Assembly: GCA_003222035.1 (NCBI GenBank)
Contig: QHUS01000069.1
Span: 50,819 to 114,818, forward strand
Length of the DNA: 64,000 nt
Direction: 5' to 3'
Source of the DNA: Gemmatimonadota bacterium
GTDB lineage: Bacteria; Gemmatimonadota; Gemmatimonadetes; Gemmatimonadales; GWC2-71-9
Shown: piece after piece, positions 18,991-27,847 of the stretch
Layout of the letters: the number at the start of each line of letters is the position of its first letter
Numbering within the stretch: the first letter of the stretch is position 1
Notes under the pieces: model-generated
Database searches by the model: none
The model's input: the letters and a program-made list of their open reading frames with translations, nothing else
Told to the model about the DNA's origin: nothing
Position numbers and translations under genes: made by a program

Positions 18991-19798
18991 CGAGCCAAAG
19001 TCCGTTACCACGCGCGAGCTCATCGCCATGAAGACGCGCGGAGAGCGCATCGTCGTGCTGACCTGCTACGACGCGCTGTTCGCCCGGCTGCTCGACGCCT
19101 CCGGCGTCGATGTGCTCCTGGTCGGAGACTCCGTCAATCAGATCCTGGCCGGCGCCGAAACAACCCTCTCGGCGACGCTCGACCAGATGATCTATCACAC
19201 GAGGAGCGTGTGCCGGGGAGCCACGCGAGCTCTGGTCGTGTGCGACCTGCCGTTCCTCACGTTTCAGGTGTCGCCGCAGGAGGCGATCCGGAACGCCGGC
19301 CGCGTCCTGCAGGAAACGGGCTGCCACGCCGTGAAGCTCGAGGGCGGCGCTCCGATGGCGGCCACGGTGCGCGCCCTGGTCGACGTCGGCATTCCCGTCA
19401 TGGGCCACCTGGGGCTCACGCCCCAGTCGGTGCACGCCCTCGGGGGCTACCGCGTGCAGGGGCGCGATGAGAAGACCGCCGAACGGATTACCGCCGATGC
19501 GCGGGCGCTCGAGGAGGCCGGCGCCTTCGCCATCGTCCTCGAACTGGTGCCGGCGCCGCTTGCATCGCACATTACCAAGGCACTCACGATTCCGACGATC
19601 GGGATCGGGGCGGGACCCGCGTGTGACGGACAGGTGCTCGTGCTCCCAGACATGCTGGGATTGAATGACCAGTTCAGCGCCAAGTTCGTGAAGCGCTACG
19701 CGGCGCTCGCGGAGGACGTACGGGAAGCCGTGAAGCTCTATGCGGCGGAAGTGCGCGAGGGGCGGTATCCCGGACCGGAACATTCGTTCACCAAGTGA
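18983..19798 (+). CDS. panB: 3-methyl-2-oxobutanoate hydroxymethyltransferase
   Basis: First committed step of pantothenate synthesis: adds a hydroxymethyl group from methylene-THF to ketoisovalerate. Motifs are MKTRGERIVVLTCYDALFARL, LLVGDSVN (metal-binding Asp), AVKLEGG, MGHLGLTPQSVH and TIGIGAGPACDGQVLV. Length 271, normal. It shares the region with folK and, 3 kb on, panC, giving a small cofactor cluster. The stop overlaps the GTG of the next gene. Confidence 0.97.
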   Translation: MADEPKSVTTRELIAMKTRGERIVVLTCYDALFARLLDASGVDVLLVGDSVNQILAGAETTLSATLDQMIYHTRSVCRGATRALVVCDLPFLTFQVSPQEAIRNAGRVLQETGCHAVKLEGGAPMAATVRALVDVGIPVMGHLGLTPQSVHALGGYRVQGRDEKTAERITADARALEEAGAFAIVLELVPAPLASHITKALTIPTIGIGAGPACDGQVLVLPDMLGLNDQFSAKFVKRYAALAEDVREAVKLYAAEVREGRYPGPEHSFTK

Positions 19799-21060
19799 GA
19801 CACATGTCGCGGCGAGAACTGATCGAGATGCTGGGAGCGGCGGCGTTAGTGCCCCTCACCAGCCGGGCGGCGTCCGTACGGGTCGGCGGTCCCGCCGGTC
19901 CCGGGTTCCGTATTCGCACCATCACCGCGGGCACCAATGTGAAGGGCGCCGCGGACCTACGAGGCGTCGAGCATGCGCTGGCGTTTCTCAAGAAGGCGAA
20001 GCGGCTCGTCACCGACGCGGGGTACGAAGTACAGACCATTCGCATCGCCACGCAGCCCTTTTTGGAGGAGGCGGGGCACCGGACGCGCGCGAATGCCCTG
20101 CCTGACCTACAGGCGCTCGATCGCGCCGTGGTCGACGGCGGCGCGCTCCTGAGTCTCGGCCCCGTGCTCGCGCCCGACGGTGATGATCCCGAGTTCGGCC
20201 CGTGGGCCGCGGAGCTCGCGCGCACGACGCGGAACATCAGTTTCTCGGTGCGGGTCGTGTCCCCCGACCGTGGCGCTTCCCCGCAGGGGGTCACGGCCGC
20301 GGGCGAAGCGATGGCGGCGATCGCGCGCGCCACCCCCGGGGGCATCGGCAACTTCCGGTTCGCCGCAGCCGCCAACGTTCCGGCCGGCACGCCGTTCTTT
20401 CCCGTCGCGTACCACCACGGGTCGGATGCGGCAGCGGTTGGCGTCGAATCGCCTCCGCTGCTGACCGCGGCCTTCAACGGGGCCAAGACGTTGACGGATG
20501 CCAAGCAGCGTCTAAAGACGTCCCTCGAATCCCGCCTCGGACCGGTAGAGCAGCTGGTAAAAGAAGCGGCGCGCCGGGACGAACGAGGTTATACGGGTAT
20601 CGACGTGTCTCCCGCCCCCGGCAAGGACGCGAGCATCGGGGAGGCGATCGAAGCGCTCACCGGTGTACCGTTCGGCGCGGCGTCGACGCTCGCGGGGTGC
20701 GCCGCGATCACCGACGTGCTCAAGAGCGTCCGGCTCAAGCTGTGTGGCTATTCGGGGCTCATGCTGCCCATTCTGGAAGATCCGGTGCTGGCACGACGCG
20801 CGACGGAAGGGCGCTTTACCGTGCGCGACCTGCTCCTCTATTCCAGCGTCTGCGGCACCGGGCTCGACGTCGTGCCCCTGCCGGGGGACACGCCGGCGGA
20901 TCAGCTCGCTGCGCTGATCGCCGATGTGGCGGCACTCTCCACCAAACTTCGCAAGCCCCTCTCCGCGCGGTTGTTCCCCGTGCCGGGCAGAAAAGTCGGG
21001 GAGATCGCCCGTTTCAACGATCCGTACCTGACCGACTCGATCGTTCTGAAAGCGGAGTAA
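19795..21060 (+). CDS. DUF711 family protein with a twin-arginine-like leader
   Basis: A 421-residue protein of the uncharacterised DUF711 (COG2848-like) family, recognised by GIDVSPAPGKDASIGEAIEALTGVPFGA, CGYSGLMLPILEDPVLARR and LLLYSSVCGTGLDVVPLPGDTP. The N-terminus MSRRELIEMLGAAALVPLTSRAAS looks like a twin-arginine or Sec leader, so this member may be exported, unlike most cytosolic homologues. I use the GTG at 19795, which overlaps panB; an ATG three codons later is equally possible. Function is unknown; relatives have been suggested to be enzymes because of their conserved Glu, Cys and Asp residues. Confidence 0.85.
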   Translation: MRHMSRRELIEMLGAAALVPLTSRAASVRVGGPAGPGFRIRTITAGTNVKGAADLRGVEHALAFLKKAKRLVTDAGYEVQTIRIATQPFLEEAGHRTRANALPDLQALDRAVVDGGALLSLGPVLAPDGDDPEFGPWAAELARTTRNISFSVRVVSPDRGASPQGVTAAGEAMAAIARATPGGIGNFRFAAAANVPAGTPFFPVAYHHGSDAAAVGVESPPLLTAAFNGAKTLTDAKQRLKTSLESRLGPVEQLVKEAARRDERGYTGIDVSPAPGKDASIGEAIEALTGVPFGAASTLAGCAAITDVLKSVRLKLCGYSGLMLPILEDPVLARRATEGRFTVRDLLLYSSVCGTGLDVVPLPGDTPADQLAALIADVAALSTKLRKPLSARLFPVPGRKVGEIARFNDPYLTDSIVLKAE

Positions 21061-21089
21061 CGCGACCCCCCGCGTCTCTACCTGGTAGG

Positions 21090-22724
21090 ATGAGTCGCGC
21101 GTCGGTGCTGCTCCAGACCGTGGCCCTGCTCGCGGCCACCTCGGCGGGCGTCGCCCAGTCGATCCCGCTTACGCGCTTGGACACTTGGCGCCTCGAAGGC
21201 CTCGACGAGGGCACCGCCGTGGTGCGCGACAGCGCGGCCTGGCAGACGCTCTGGTGGTACTTCGGCCGCGAGTATCGATCCACGTGGGATGCCCCGCTGC
21301 CGGACAGCGTCGCCACACCTCCCGCGGTCGACTTCTCGCGAAACATCATCATCGTCGTCAGCTCGAGGTTCGCCGGATGCGACGATGACGCGGTTGCCCA
21401 TATCGACTCCGTCGGCGAGCAACTGCGCGTCGTCTTGGGGGTGGCGGAGCGTCCCGACATCGGGAGGATCTGTCTCCCCATTCCGGAAGTTGGAAACCGC
21501 GTCCAAGCCGCCGTGGTCCCCGGTCGGTGGCGGCAGGTGACCTTCGTCGGCGCGCGCCCCGATTACCAGGTACCTCCACCGGCGACCTGGTGGGCCAAAC
21601 CATCGGTCGCCGCGGCACTCGACACGGGACAGAGCATGCTGAAGGCGGTGTCCTGGAGGGTGCTCCCACAGGATTCGACCCTCCCCCTGAAGGACCTGCG
21701 ACGCCTGGCCCATGGCGCAGCGGAGGGGGTCGGACCGGGCCTCGGCCTCCTCGGGAATCCGCGGGTGCGCGCGAGCACGGAGCTGCTCGTGGTCCTGGAA
21801 ACCGGCCCGCATGCGCTACCGCTTGCACGACGCCTGCTCTTCGACCTACACGGCGATGCACTCGCGCGCGACCGCCACGCCGACACGGCAGCCCTGAGAA
21901 TCGTGATCGCGCAAATGGGGGGCGGCGATCATCCCGACATCGCGCAGCCGCTCATCAGCAACCATGTCGTACGGGATAAGGAGCCTCTGCTGCGCGCCCT
22001 GATCCGGACCGTGTGGGCGGATTCGGTGTCGTGCTACGCAGCCGTTGCGGTGTACGCCTCCCGGTGGCCAGCAGCGAGCGAGCTTCGGAGTTACTGTCCG
22101 GGCCCACCGGACTTGACGAGGCACACGCTTCCCACCGTCCGCGTCACGCATCTCTGCGCCACGACGTTCCGCATCCGCAATGAGCTGATGACGGCGGCCG
22201 ACATCGCGTGGGACGTGCCCGAAGCGGGAGAAGGTGGTCGGCTGGTCGTTCCGCCACGCGGCCATCGGCCGCACAGCGACGCGGTCCTCACGACGGCACA
22301 TCGCGGAACGTTGCGCCTGTCCCGCGACGGACGGCTGTTCGTGATTATCGGCAACTCGGGTGGTCGTCCCTGTGCGGAAAGCGACACGGTGCCGGTGATC
22401 GCCCCGCCGCCGCGCTTCTTCTTCCCCGACGACATCGGACGAACGGTCAGTCCGCCCTCGGACACGGCCCTCCGCTACTACCGCAGACTGTTGCGCGTGG
22501 CGTTCTTCGACACGACGGGCGGGGAGCAGGTGCGGGCCGCGATCCAACGGTGGCGTGCCACGATCGTGGCCGGTGGTCCATATCCCAACCCCTACCTCCT
22601 GCGCGTACGCGATCCGGGCCCGACCTGGGAAGCCTGGGATTCGGCTCGCGCGGGGATGGCGGAGGAGCCGGGCGTCGAGGACGTGGTTCCGATCGTGGTG
22701 CGGCGGAGCGCCGCGCGTCAGTGA
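21090..22724 (+). CDS. Secreted hypothetical protein with a PrcB-like N-terminal domain
   Basis: A 544-residue protein with a clear signal peptide (MSRASVLLQTVALLAATSAGVAQ). Residues about 40-170 resemble the PrcB C-terminal type domain: AWQTLWWYF, VDFSRNIIIVVSS, and a strand pair ending VPGRWRQVTFVGAR. The remainder is not recognised; it has cysteine pairs that could form disulfides (SVSCYA, ELRSYCPG, THLCAT, RPCAES) and a segment resembling an immunoglobulin-like strand set (VRVTHLCATTFRIRN to RLFVII). It lies 29 bases after the DUF711 gene. No function can be assigned. Confidence 0.75.
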   Translation: MSRASVLLQTVALLAATSAGVAQSIPLTRLDTWRLEGLDEGTAVVRDSAAWQTLWWYFGREYRSTWDAPLPDSVATPPAVDFSRNIIIVVSSRFAGCDDDAVAHIDSVGEQLRVVLGVAERPDIGRICLPIPEVGNRVQAAVVPGRWRQVTFVGARPDYQVPPPATWWAKPSVAAALDTGQSMLKAVSWRVLPQDSTLPLKDLRRLAHGAAEGVGPGLGLLGNPRVRASTELLVVLETGPHALPLARRLLFDLHGDALARDRHADTAALRIVIAQMGGGDHPDIAQPLISNHVVRDKEPLLRALIRTVWADSVSCYAAVAVYASRWPAASELRSYCPGPPDLTRHTLPTVRVTHLCATTFRIRNELMTAADIAWDVPEAGEGGRLVVPPRGHRPHSDAVLTTAHRGTLRLSRDGRLFVIIGNSGGRPCAESDTVPVIAPPPRFFFPDDIGRTVSPPSDTALRYYRRLLRVAFFDTTGGEQVRAAIQRWRATIVAGGPYPNPYLLRVRDPGPTWEAWDSARAGMAEEPGVEDVVPIVVRRSAARQ

Positions 22725-22778
22725 TGCGCGCGCGGCACCCTACCAACCCGCCGAGTCCCTCGTTTGCTTTAACGCGCC

Positions 22779-23651
22779 ATGCACGAGCTCACGAGCCCGC
22801 AAGAGATGCGCGCCTGGTCGCGCGCCGAGCGCGCGCGGAACCGCCGCATCGGGTTCGTGCCGACCATGGGATTCCTGCATGAGGGACACTTACGACTCGT
22901 CGATCGCGCCCGGGAGCGCTCCGATCGCGTCGTGCTGAGCATCTTCGTCAACCCGCTGCAGTTCGGGCCGAACGAAGATCTGGCGCAGTACCCGCGGGAC
23001 TTGGAGCGGGACCGCCGCCTCGCCGCCGCGCGGGGCGTGGACTGTCTCTTCGTCCCGGACGTCGCGGCCATGTACCCCACCGAGCCGCTCGTCCGCGTGC
23101 ATCCCGGCCCCATGGGGGACACACTGGAGGGGGCCGCACGGCCCGGTCACTTCGCCGGCGTCCTGACCGTCGTGGCGAAGCTGTTTCACTACGTGGAGCC
23201 GGACATTGCGATCTTCGGGCGGAAGGACTTCCAACAGGCGATGCTGGTCCAGCGCATGGCCAGAGACCTGGACTTCGGCGTCGAAATCGACGTCGCGCCG
23301 ACGGTGCGGGAGCTCGACGGCCTGGCGCTCTCATCCCGCAATACCTACCTGAAGGGTGACGACCGGCGCGCGGCCCTCGCGCTGTCACGCGCGCTGCGGG
23401 CGGTGGAGCAGGCATGGCGGAACGGTGAGGCGGACCCCAAGGCGCTGCAGCGACGTGGCCTCGAGGTTCTGCGCGCCCCGGATGTGCGTCCGGAGTATCT
23501 CGAGCTCGTGGACGATCAGCTGCGTCCGGTGGCGCGCGCCGACGCGCGCACGGTGGTCGTCCTCGCGGCGCGAGTCGGGCCGGCGCGCCTGATCGACAAC
23601 GTGGTGCTGGGGGAGGGAATCGCGAGCGATGTCGCAGTCCGGACATCGTGA
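22779..23651 (+). CDS. panC: Pantothenate synthetase
   Basis: Ligates pantoate and beta-alanine with ATP. The nucleotidyltransferase motif is PTMGFLHEGHLRLV, the second is FGRKDFQQAMLVQRM, and LSSRNTYL is the pantoate loop. Length 290, normal. A gap of 54 bases separates it from the secreted protein; the start codon is followed 3' by a 23-base overlap with the YqeK-like gene. Confidence 0.97.
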   Translation: MHELTSPQEMRAWSRAERARNRRIGFVPTMGFLHEGHLRLVDRARERSDRVVLSIFVNPLQFGPNEDLAQYPRDLERDRRLAAARGVDCLFVPDVAAMYPTEPLVRVHPGPMGDTLEGAARPGHFAGVLTVVAKLFHYVEPDIAIFGRKDFQQAMLVQRMARDLDFGVEIDVAPTVRELDGLALSSRNTYLKGDDRRAALALSRALRAVEQAWRNGEADPKALQRRGLEVLRAPDVRPEYLELVDDQLRPVARADARTVVVLAARVGPARLIDNVVLGEGIASDVAVRTS

Positions 23652-24162
23652 TGTCGAGAACCGGGTGAGCCTCCCGTCCTGGGCTATCGCCACCTCGGAG
23701 CGACGAGCCCACATTGCGCGCGTGGCTGACCTCGTGACCCACTGGGCCTCCGCCATGCGGGTGCCCGACACCGAGCGGGCGCGCTGGCTGAAAGCGGCAT
23801 GGCTGCACGACGCGCTCCGCGACGCACCGGCCGCCAACGAGCTGGCCCACGGCCCCATGGCCGCGGAGCGCGCCGCGCGCGAGGGTGAGACCGATCGAGG
23901 CGTGCTCGACGCCGTACGCTACCATTCGATCGGCTATGCGTCGTGGGAGAACGTCGGCAAGATGCTCTACCTGGCGGACTACCTCGAGCCCGGGCGCCCC
24001 TTCGATCAACCGCGGCGGGCGGCGCTCGCGGCGCGCGTACCGGCGGAGCGGGACGCGGTCCTGCTGGAGGTCGCGGCGCGCCGCATTGCCCGCGTCATCG
24101 ACGGCCACTGGCGGCTCCTTCCGGAAACGGTGGACTTCTGGAACGCACTGGTCGGATCCTGA
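23629..24162 (+). CDS. YqeK-like HD hydrolase (diadenosine tetraphosphatase-type)
   Basis: A 177-residue HD-superfamily protein. HIARVADLVTHWAS, WLHDALRD (the His-Asp pair), ELAHGPMAAER, VRYHSIGY and KMLYLADYLEPGRPF follow the order of the YqeK family, which hydrolyses Ap4A to two ADP. Several family genomes place such a gene upstream of rsfS; here a LytR_C lipoprotein follows instead. The ATG at 23629 overlaps panC by 23 bases; a GTG at 23665 would avoid this. Confidence 0.78.
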   Translation: MSQSGHRDVENRVSLPSWAIATSERRAHIARVADLVTHWASAMRVPDTERARWLKAAWLHDALRDAPAANELAHGPMAAERAAREGETDRGVLDAVRYHSIGYASWENVGKMLYLADYLEPGRPFDQPRRAALAARVPAERDAVLLEVAARRIARVIDGHWRLLPETVDFWNALVGS

Positions 24163-24542
24163 TCGCGTGCGTGACGCTCCTCGCCGCCTGCCGGCGAGAG
24201 CGTTCGCAGAGCGACGCGCTCCCGATACCGGGCGCCGACGGACCGCGCGTGACCGTCGAGGTCCTGAACGCCAGCGGCACGCCCGGGCTCGCCAAGGTCG
24301 GCACCCGCCTGCTGCGGCGCGCGGGGATCGACGTGGTCGCGTATGGAAACGCTCCCGAGGCGCTCGGCAAGCTCGATTCCACACGCATCGTCGTGCGTCG
24401 CGGAACGGAAGCCGTGGGACAGCGAGTGCGTCGAGCGTTGGGACGGGGTCGGGTGGTGGTCCAGCTGGACAGCGCCCGGCTACTCGACGCGAGCGTGCTC
24501 CTGGGCGCGGACGTTGCGCCGCGGTCCCAGTTCCACCCGTAG
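24159..24542 (+). CDS. LytR C-terminal domain lipoprotein
   Basis: About 127 residues. A short hydrophobic leader ends in LLAAC, a lipobox, followed by the LytR_C domain: VTVEVLNASGTPGLAKVGTRLLRRAGIDVVAYGNA, STRIVVRRG, GRVVVQLDSARLLDASVLLGADV. This domain is found alone or after LytR-CpsA-Psr enzymes at the cell envelope. The start is uncertain: the only codon at the junction is CTG 24159, overlapping the upstream TGA as CTGA; a GTG five codons later leaves almost no leader. The 3' 63 bases are antisense to the end of rlmN. Confidence 0.75.
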   Translation: MIACVTLLAACRRERSQSDALPIPGADGPRVTVEVLNASGTPGLAKVGTRLLRRAGIDVVAYGNAPEALGKLDSTRIVVRRGTEAVGQRVRRALGRGRVVVQLDSARLLDASVLLGADVAPRSQFHP

Positions 24543-25544
24543 CTGGCCGCAGGCCGCGCTGATGTCGAGGCCACGGCTGCGGCGCAGCACCGCCTCGATT
24601 CCGTGACGCCGCAGCCGCCGCTCGAACGCGAGCATCTGCGCGCGGGGGCTGGGAGCGAGGTCGGGGGCCCCACCCGGGTGCAGCGGTAGCAGGTTCACGA
24701 GCGCGCCCAGCGGTCGCGCCAGCCGCGCCAACTGATCGGCCTGCTCGAGGCCATCGTTCGTCCCCCCGATCAGCACGTATTCCAGGGTCACCCGGCGACG
24801 GAATCGTCCCAGCGCCGCGATCACGGCGGGAAGGCCGTACTTCTTCTCGATCGGCATCAGCTCGTGCCGTAGCTCCGGCGTCGGAGCGTGCAGCGACAGC
24901 GCGAGACGGAACTGCTCCGGTCGCTGCGCCAGCTTCGCGAGATTCGGCAGGATCCCCACCGTGGAGACCGTGATGTGGCGCGCGCCGATCCCCAGCCCCT
25001 CAGGATGGTTCAACTGCGTGAGCGCGGTGTTCACCGCCTCCCAGTTGAGGAGCGGCTCCCCCATGCCCATGAACACGACGTTCGTCGGCTTGCGCTCCGA
25101 GTCCTGCAGGATCACCTCGCGCACCTGACACGCGATTTCGGCCGCGGACAGATTGCGGCGAAACCCCATCCGTCCCGTCGCGCAGAACACACACCCGAGG
25201 GCGCACCCCACCTGTGACGAGATGCACAGGGTGCGTCGCTTCCCCTCGGGGATGAGGACGGACTCGACCGCCTCGCCGTCGCCCAGGTCCCAGAGGTACT
25301 TCTCCGTGCCATCGCTCGACACCTGGCGCGCAACAACGGGCAGGCGACGCAGAGGAAACGCTTCGGGCAACGCCCGCCGCAGGCGCTCGGGCAGCTCGGT
25401 GGCATCTTCCCAGGAGGCGACCGGGCGTTGCCATAACCGGGGCAGAATCTGACGCGTCCGGTAGGGTGGCTCCCCGCGCTCGGCGAGCCACGCCCCCAGG
25501 GCCGCCCGCGCGCTCTCGGGAACGAGGCCTAGCAGGTCGGTCAT
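24480..25544 (-). CDS. rlmN: 23S rRNA/tRNA adenine-C2 methyltransferase RlmN
   Basis: Radical-SAM enzyme that methylates A2503 of 23S rRNA and A37 of some tRNAs. The iron-sulfur motif is CALGCVFCATG, with GMGEPLLNWEAV and the C-terminal catalytic Cys in SAACGQL. I start at ATG 25544 (MTDLLGLVPES) because the promoter's predicted start site lies just upstream; a frame beginning at 25580 would precede it. 354 residues. The end overlaps the convergent LytR_C gene by 63 bases. Confidence 0.95.
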   Translation of the reverse strand: MTDLLGLVPESARAALGAWLAERGEPPYRTRQILPRLWQRPVASWEDATELPERLRRALPEAFPLRRLPVVARQVSSDGTEKYLWDLGDGEAVESVLIPEGKRRTLCISSQVGCALGCVFCATGRMGFRRNLSAAEIACQVREVILQDSERKPTNVVFMGMGEPLLNWEAVNTALTQLNHPEGLGIGARHITVSTVGILPNLAKLAQRPEQFRLALSLHAPTPELRHELMPIEKKYGLPAVIAALGRFRRRVTLEYVLIGGTNDGLEQADQLARLARPLGALVNLLPLHPGGAPDLAPSPRAQMLAFERRLRRHGIEAVLRRSRGLDISAACGQLRVELGPRRNVRAQEHARVE

Positions 25545-25567
25545 GTAAGTGCCGCTCGGGAAATGCG

Positions 25568-25596
25568 TTGCATATAGCACATAACTTAACTATCTT
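25568..25596 (+). promoter_or_regulatory. Promoter for ptsN and the long gene string (TTGCAT-N17-TATCTT)
   Basis: TTGCAT at 25568-25573 and TATCTT at 25591-25596 are separated by 17 bases in an AT-rich island unusual for this window. The ptsN GTG follows 26 bases later. Nothing else promoter-like was noticed upstream of the next 18 genes. It lies almost exactly on top of the rlmN promoter. Confidence 0.65.
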
Positions 25597-25599
25597 CAA
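25571..25599 (-). promoter_or_regulatory. Promoter for rlmN (TTGAAG-N17-TATATG)
   Basis: On the minus strand TTGAAG (25599-25594) and TATATG (25576-25571) are 17 bases apart. Transcription would start near 25564, 20 bases before the rlmN ATG. It occupies the same DNA as the ptsN promoter in the other direction, so the two should compete for polymerase. Confidence 0.55.
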
Positions 25600-25622
25600 T
25601 CGTTTAGGACACTTGGAACATC

Positions 25623-26078
25623 GTGCGCCTGTCCGAGCTTTTGACCCCCGCCCGCATCTTGGTGCCCCTGCACGCGACTGACAAAGAAGGGGTCCTTCGG
25701 GAATTGGTGGACGCCGTGTCCGAAGGAAACGGGGGGGCGTCGGACGAAGTCCTGGTCGCCATCCTGGAGCGCGAACGACAGTTCCCGACGGGCATCGGCT
25801 ACGGCGTCGCGGTCCCACATGGCAAGACCCCCGCCCTCACGGCGCTGGTGATCGTCGCCGGGACGACCCCCGCCCCTGTGCCCTATGAGACAATCGATGG
25901 GGAGCCCGTGCGGCTGTTCTTTCTCCTGGCGGGGCCGGAATCGTGTGCCGGGGCGCACGTCAAGGCGCTGAGCCGGATCTCCCGACTGGTGCGGCGTGAG
26001 CCGGTGCGGGGCAAGCTCTTGAACGCCCGCACGCCGGAGGAGTTTTACCGCGTGCTGTGCGAGGCGGAGGCTTTATAG
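25623..26078 (+). CDS. ptsN: PTS EIIA-Ntr-type regulatory protein
   Basis: A 151-residue EIIA domain of the fructose/nitrogen type. H66 in GVAVPHGKTP is the phosphorylated histidine. In other bacteria such proteins relay phosphate from PtsP/NPr to control potassium, nitrogen or stress pathways rather than to carry sugar; no sugar permease is nearby, which supports a regulatory role. The GTG start follows the promoter by 26 bases. It overlaps aspS by 22 bases. Confidence 0.88.
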   Translation: MRLSELLTPARILVPLHATDKEGVLRELVDAVSEGNGGASDEVLVAILERERQFPTGIGYGVAVPHGKTPALTALVIVAGTTPAPVPYETIDGEPVRLFFLLAGPESCAGAHVKALSRISRLVRREPVRGKLLNARTPEEFYRVLCEAEAL

Positions 26079-27847
26079 ACAGCGTCAGCAGCACATCCAG
26101 GCGTACGCACCGTTGCGGCGAGCTGCGCATGCAGCACGTGGGGCAACAGGTACGGTTGGGGGGCTGGGTACACCGGCGGCGGGATCTTGGAGGGATCGTC
26201 TTCATCGATCTGCGTGACCGCGCTGGGATCGTGCAGATTGCGATCGGCCCGACCGCGCCCGAGGACGTACGGCGGGTGGCCGGCGGGCTGACCAGCGAGA
26301 CGGTGGTCGAGGTCGCGGGTCAGGTGACGGCGCGACCCGCCAACATGAAGAACCCCGAGCTCGCGACCGGCGACGTCGAGGTGCAGGCGACGCTGCTCTC
26401 CGTCGTGGGCCCCGCCGTCACCCCGGCGATCCCGGTCGCGCGCGGCAAAGGGGACGAGCTGCCCGCCGAGGAGCTGCGGCTGAAGCACCGGCACCTCGAC
26501 CTGCGGCGCCCGGAGATGCAGGCGAATCTCATCCTGAGCCATCGTCTGCTCCAGCGCGCGCGCCGCGCCCTCTCCGACCTCGAGTTTCTCGAGATCGAGA
26601 CGCCGATCCTCACCAAGCCGACACCCGAAGGGGCGCGGGACTACCTCGTACCCTCGCGCGTGCATCCCGGCGAGTTCTACGCGCTGCCGCAGTCGCCGCA
26701 GATATACAAGCAGCTGCTGATGGTGGCTGGCTTCGATCGCTATTTCCAGATCGCCCGCTGCTTTCGCGACGAGGACCTCCGCAACGACCGGCAGCCCGAG
26801 TTTACGCAGATCGACCTCGAGGCCTCGTTCGTCGGAATGGACGATGTGCTCGGGTACGTCGAGGCCGTGCTGGTCGCCCTGTGGGACGAAGGCGGACACC
26901 GGATCGCCCGGCCCTTCCCGCGGATCGCGTGGCGCGACGCGCTGGAGCACTATGGGACCGATAAGCCCGACCTGCGCTACGATCTGTCGATCGCCGACTG
27001 GACGGCGCACGTGAAGCCGCTCGGCGTGCCGTTCTTCCAGGCCGCGTTGCGGGATGGCGCTCGGGTGCGCGGCCTCGCCGTCAAAGGTGGCGGCGCGCTC
27101 TCGCGCAAGGACGCAGACGAGCTCGCCGAGACCGCCAAGCAGCTGGGTGGCGCCGGGCTCGCCTGGGTGAAGCGCCAGGGCGAGCAGATCTCGGGATCGG
27201 TCGGGAAGCACTTCACACCGGACGCGCTGGCGGCGCTCGGCGTGGGCGACGGCGATGCCGCGCTGATGACCGTCGGACCCGACCGCGTCACCTCGCCGGT
27301 GCTCGACCGCGTACGCCTGGGCGTCATTCAGCGGCTGCGGACGCAGCCAAAGAGGGCGCACGCGTTCACCTGGGTCGTGGACTTCCCGTTGTTCGAGCCC
27401 GATCCGGAGACGGGGAAGCCGGTCTTTGCGCATCACCCGTTTACGTCCCCCCACCCGGACGACCTCGCCCGACTGGACAGCGATCCGTTCAGTTGCCGGG
27501 CGTTGCATTACGACGCCGTATACAACGGGAACGAGCTCGGCTCGGGATCGATCCGCATCACTGACGCCGCGGTACAGCGCCGCGTATTCGCCCATCTCGG
27601 CCTGTCGCCCGAAGAGGCCGACGCGCGCTTCGGATTCCTGTTGACCGGCCTGCAGGCGGGCGCGCCGCCGCACGGCGGATTCGCGATCGGGTTCGATCGC
27701 GTGGTGATGCTGCTCGCGGGCGCGGGATCGCTGCGCGACGTGATCGCGTTTCCCAAGACCACGGCGGCGCGCGCGCTGTTCGAGGGCGCGCCGGCGCCCG
27801 CGAACCCGGCGGACTTGGCGACGCTCCACATCGAGGTGAAGCGATGA
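26057..27847 (+). CDS. aspS: Aspartyl-tRNA synthetase
   Basis: Class II synthetase of the bacterial type, 596 residues, with the OB-fold anticodon domain (residues 20-125), class II motif 1 in LEFLEIETPILTKPTPEGARDYLVPSR, motif 2 in QIARCFRDEDLRNDRQPEFTQIDLEAS, the GAD insertion around residues 310-420, and motif 3 GFAIGFDRVVMLL. The only usable start ahead of RTHRCGEL is GTG 26057, inside ptsN. It overlaps phoH by 4 bases. Whether it discriminates Asp from Asn tRNA cannot be told here. Confidence 0.96.
   Translation: MRGGGFIDSVSSTSRRTHRCGELRMQHVGQQVRLGGWVHRRRDLGGIVFIDLRDRAGIVQIAIGPTAPEDVRRVAGGLTSETVVEVAGQVTARPANMKNPELATGDVEVQATLLSVVGPAVTPAIPVARGKGDELPAEELRLKHRHLDLRRPEMQANLILSHRLLQRARRALSDLEFLEIETPILTKPTPEGARDYLVPSRVHPGEFYALPQSPQIYKQLLMVAGFDRYFQIARCFRDEDLRNDRQPEFTQIDLEASFVGMDDVLGYVEAVLVALWDEGGHRIARPFPRIAWRDALEHYGTDKPDLRYDLSIADWTAHVKPLGVPFFQAALRDGARVRGLAVKGGGALSRKDADELAETAKQLGGAGLAWVKRQGEQISGSVGKHFTPDALAALGVGDGDAALMTVGPDRVTSPVLDRVRLGVIQRLRTQPKRAHAFTWVVDFPLFEPDPETGKPVFAHHPFTSPHPDDLARLDSDPFSCRALHYDAVYNGNELGSGSIRITDAAVQRRVFAHLGLSPEEADARFGFLLTGLQAGAPPHGGFAIGFDRVVMLLAGAGSLRDVIAFPKTTAARALFEGAPAPANPADLATLHIEVKR

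Noticed and set aside
16138..19050. 970-codon open frame antisense to trpA, the receptor and folK
   Set aside because: The plus-strand genes have clear families; the antisense translation has no domain-like pattern.
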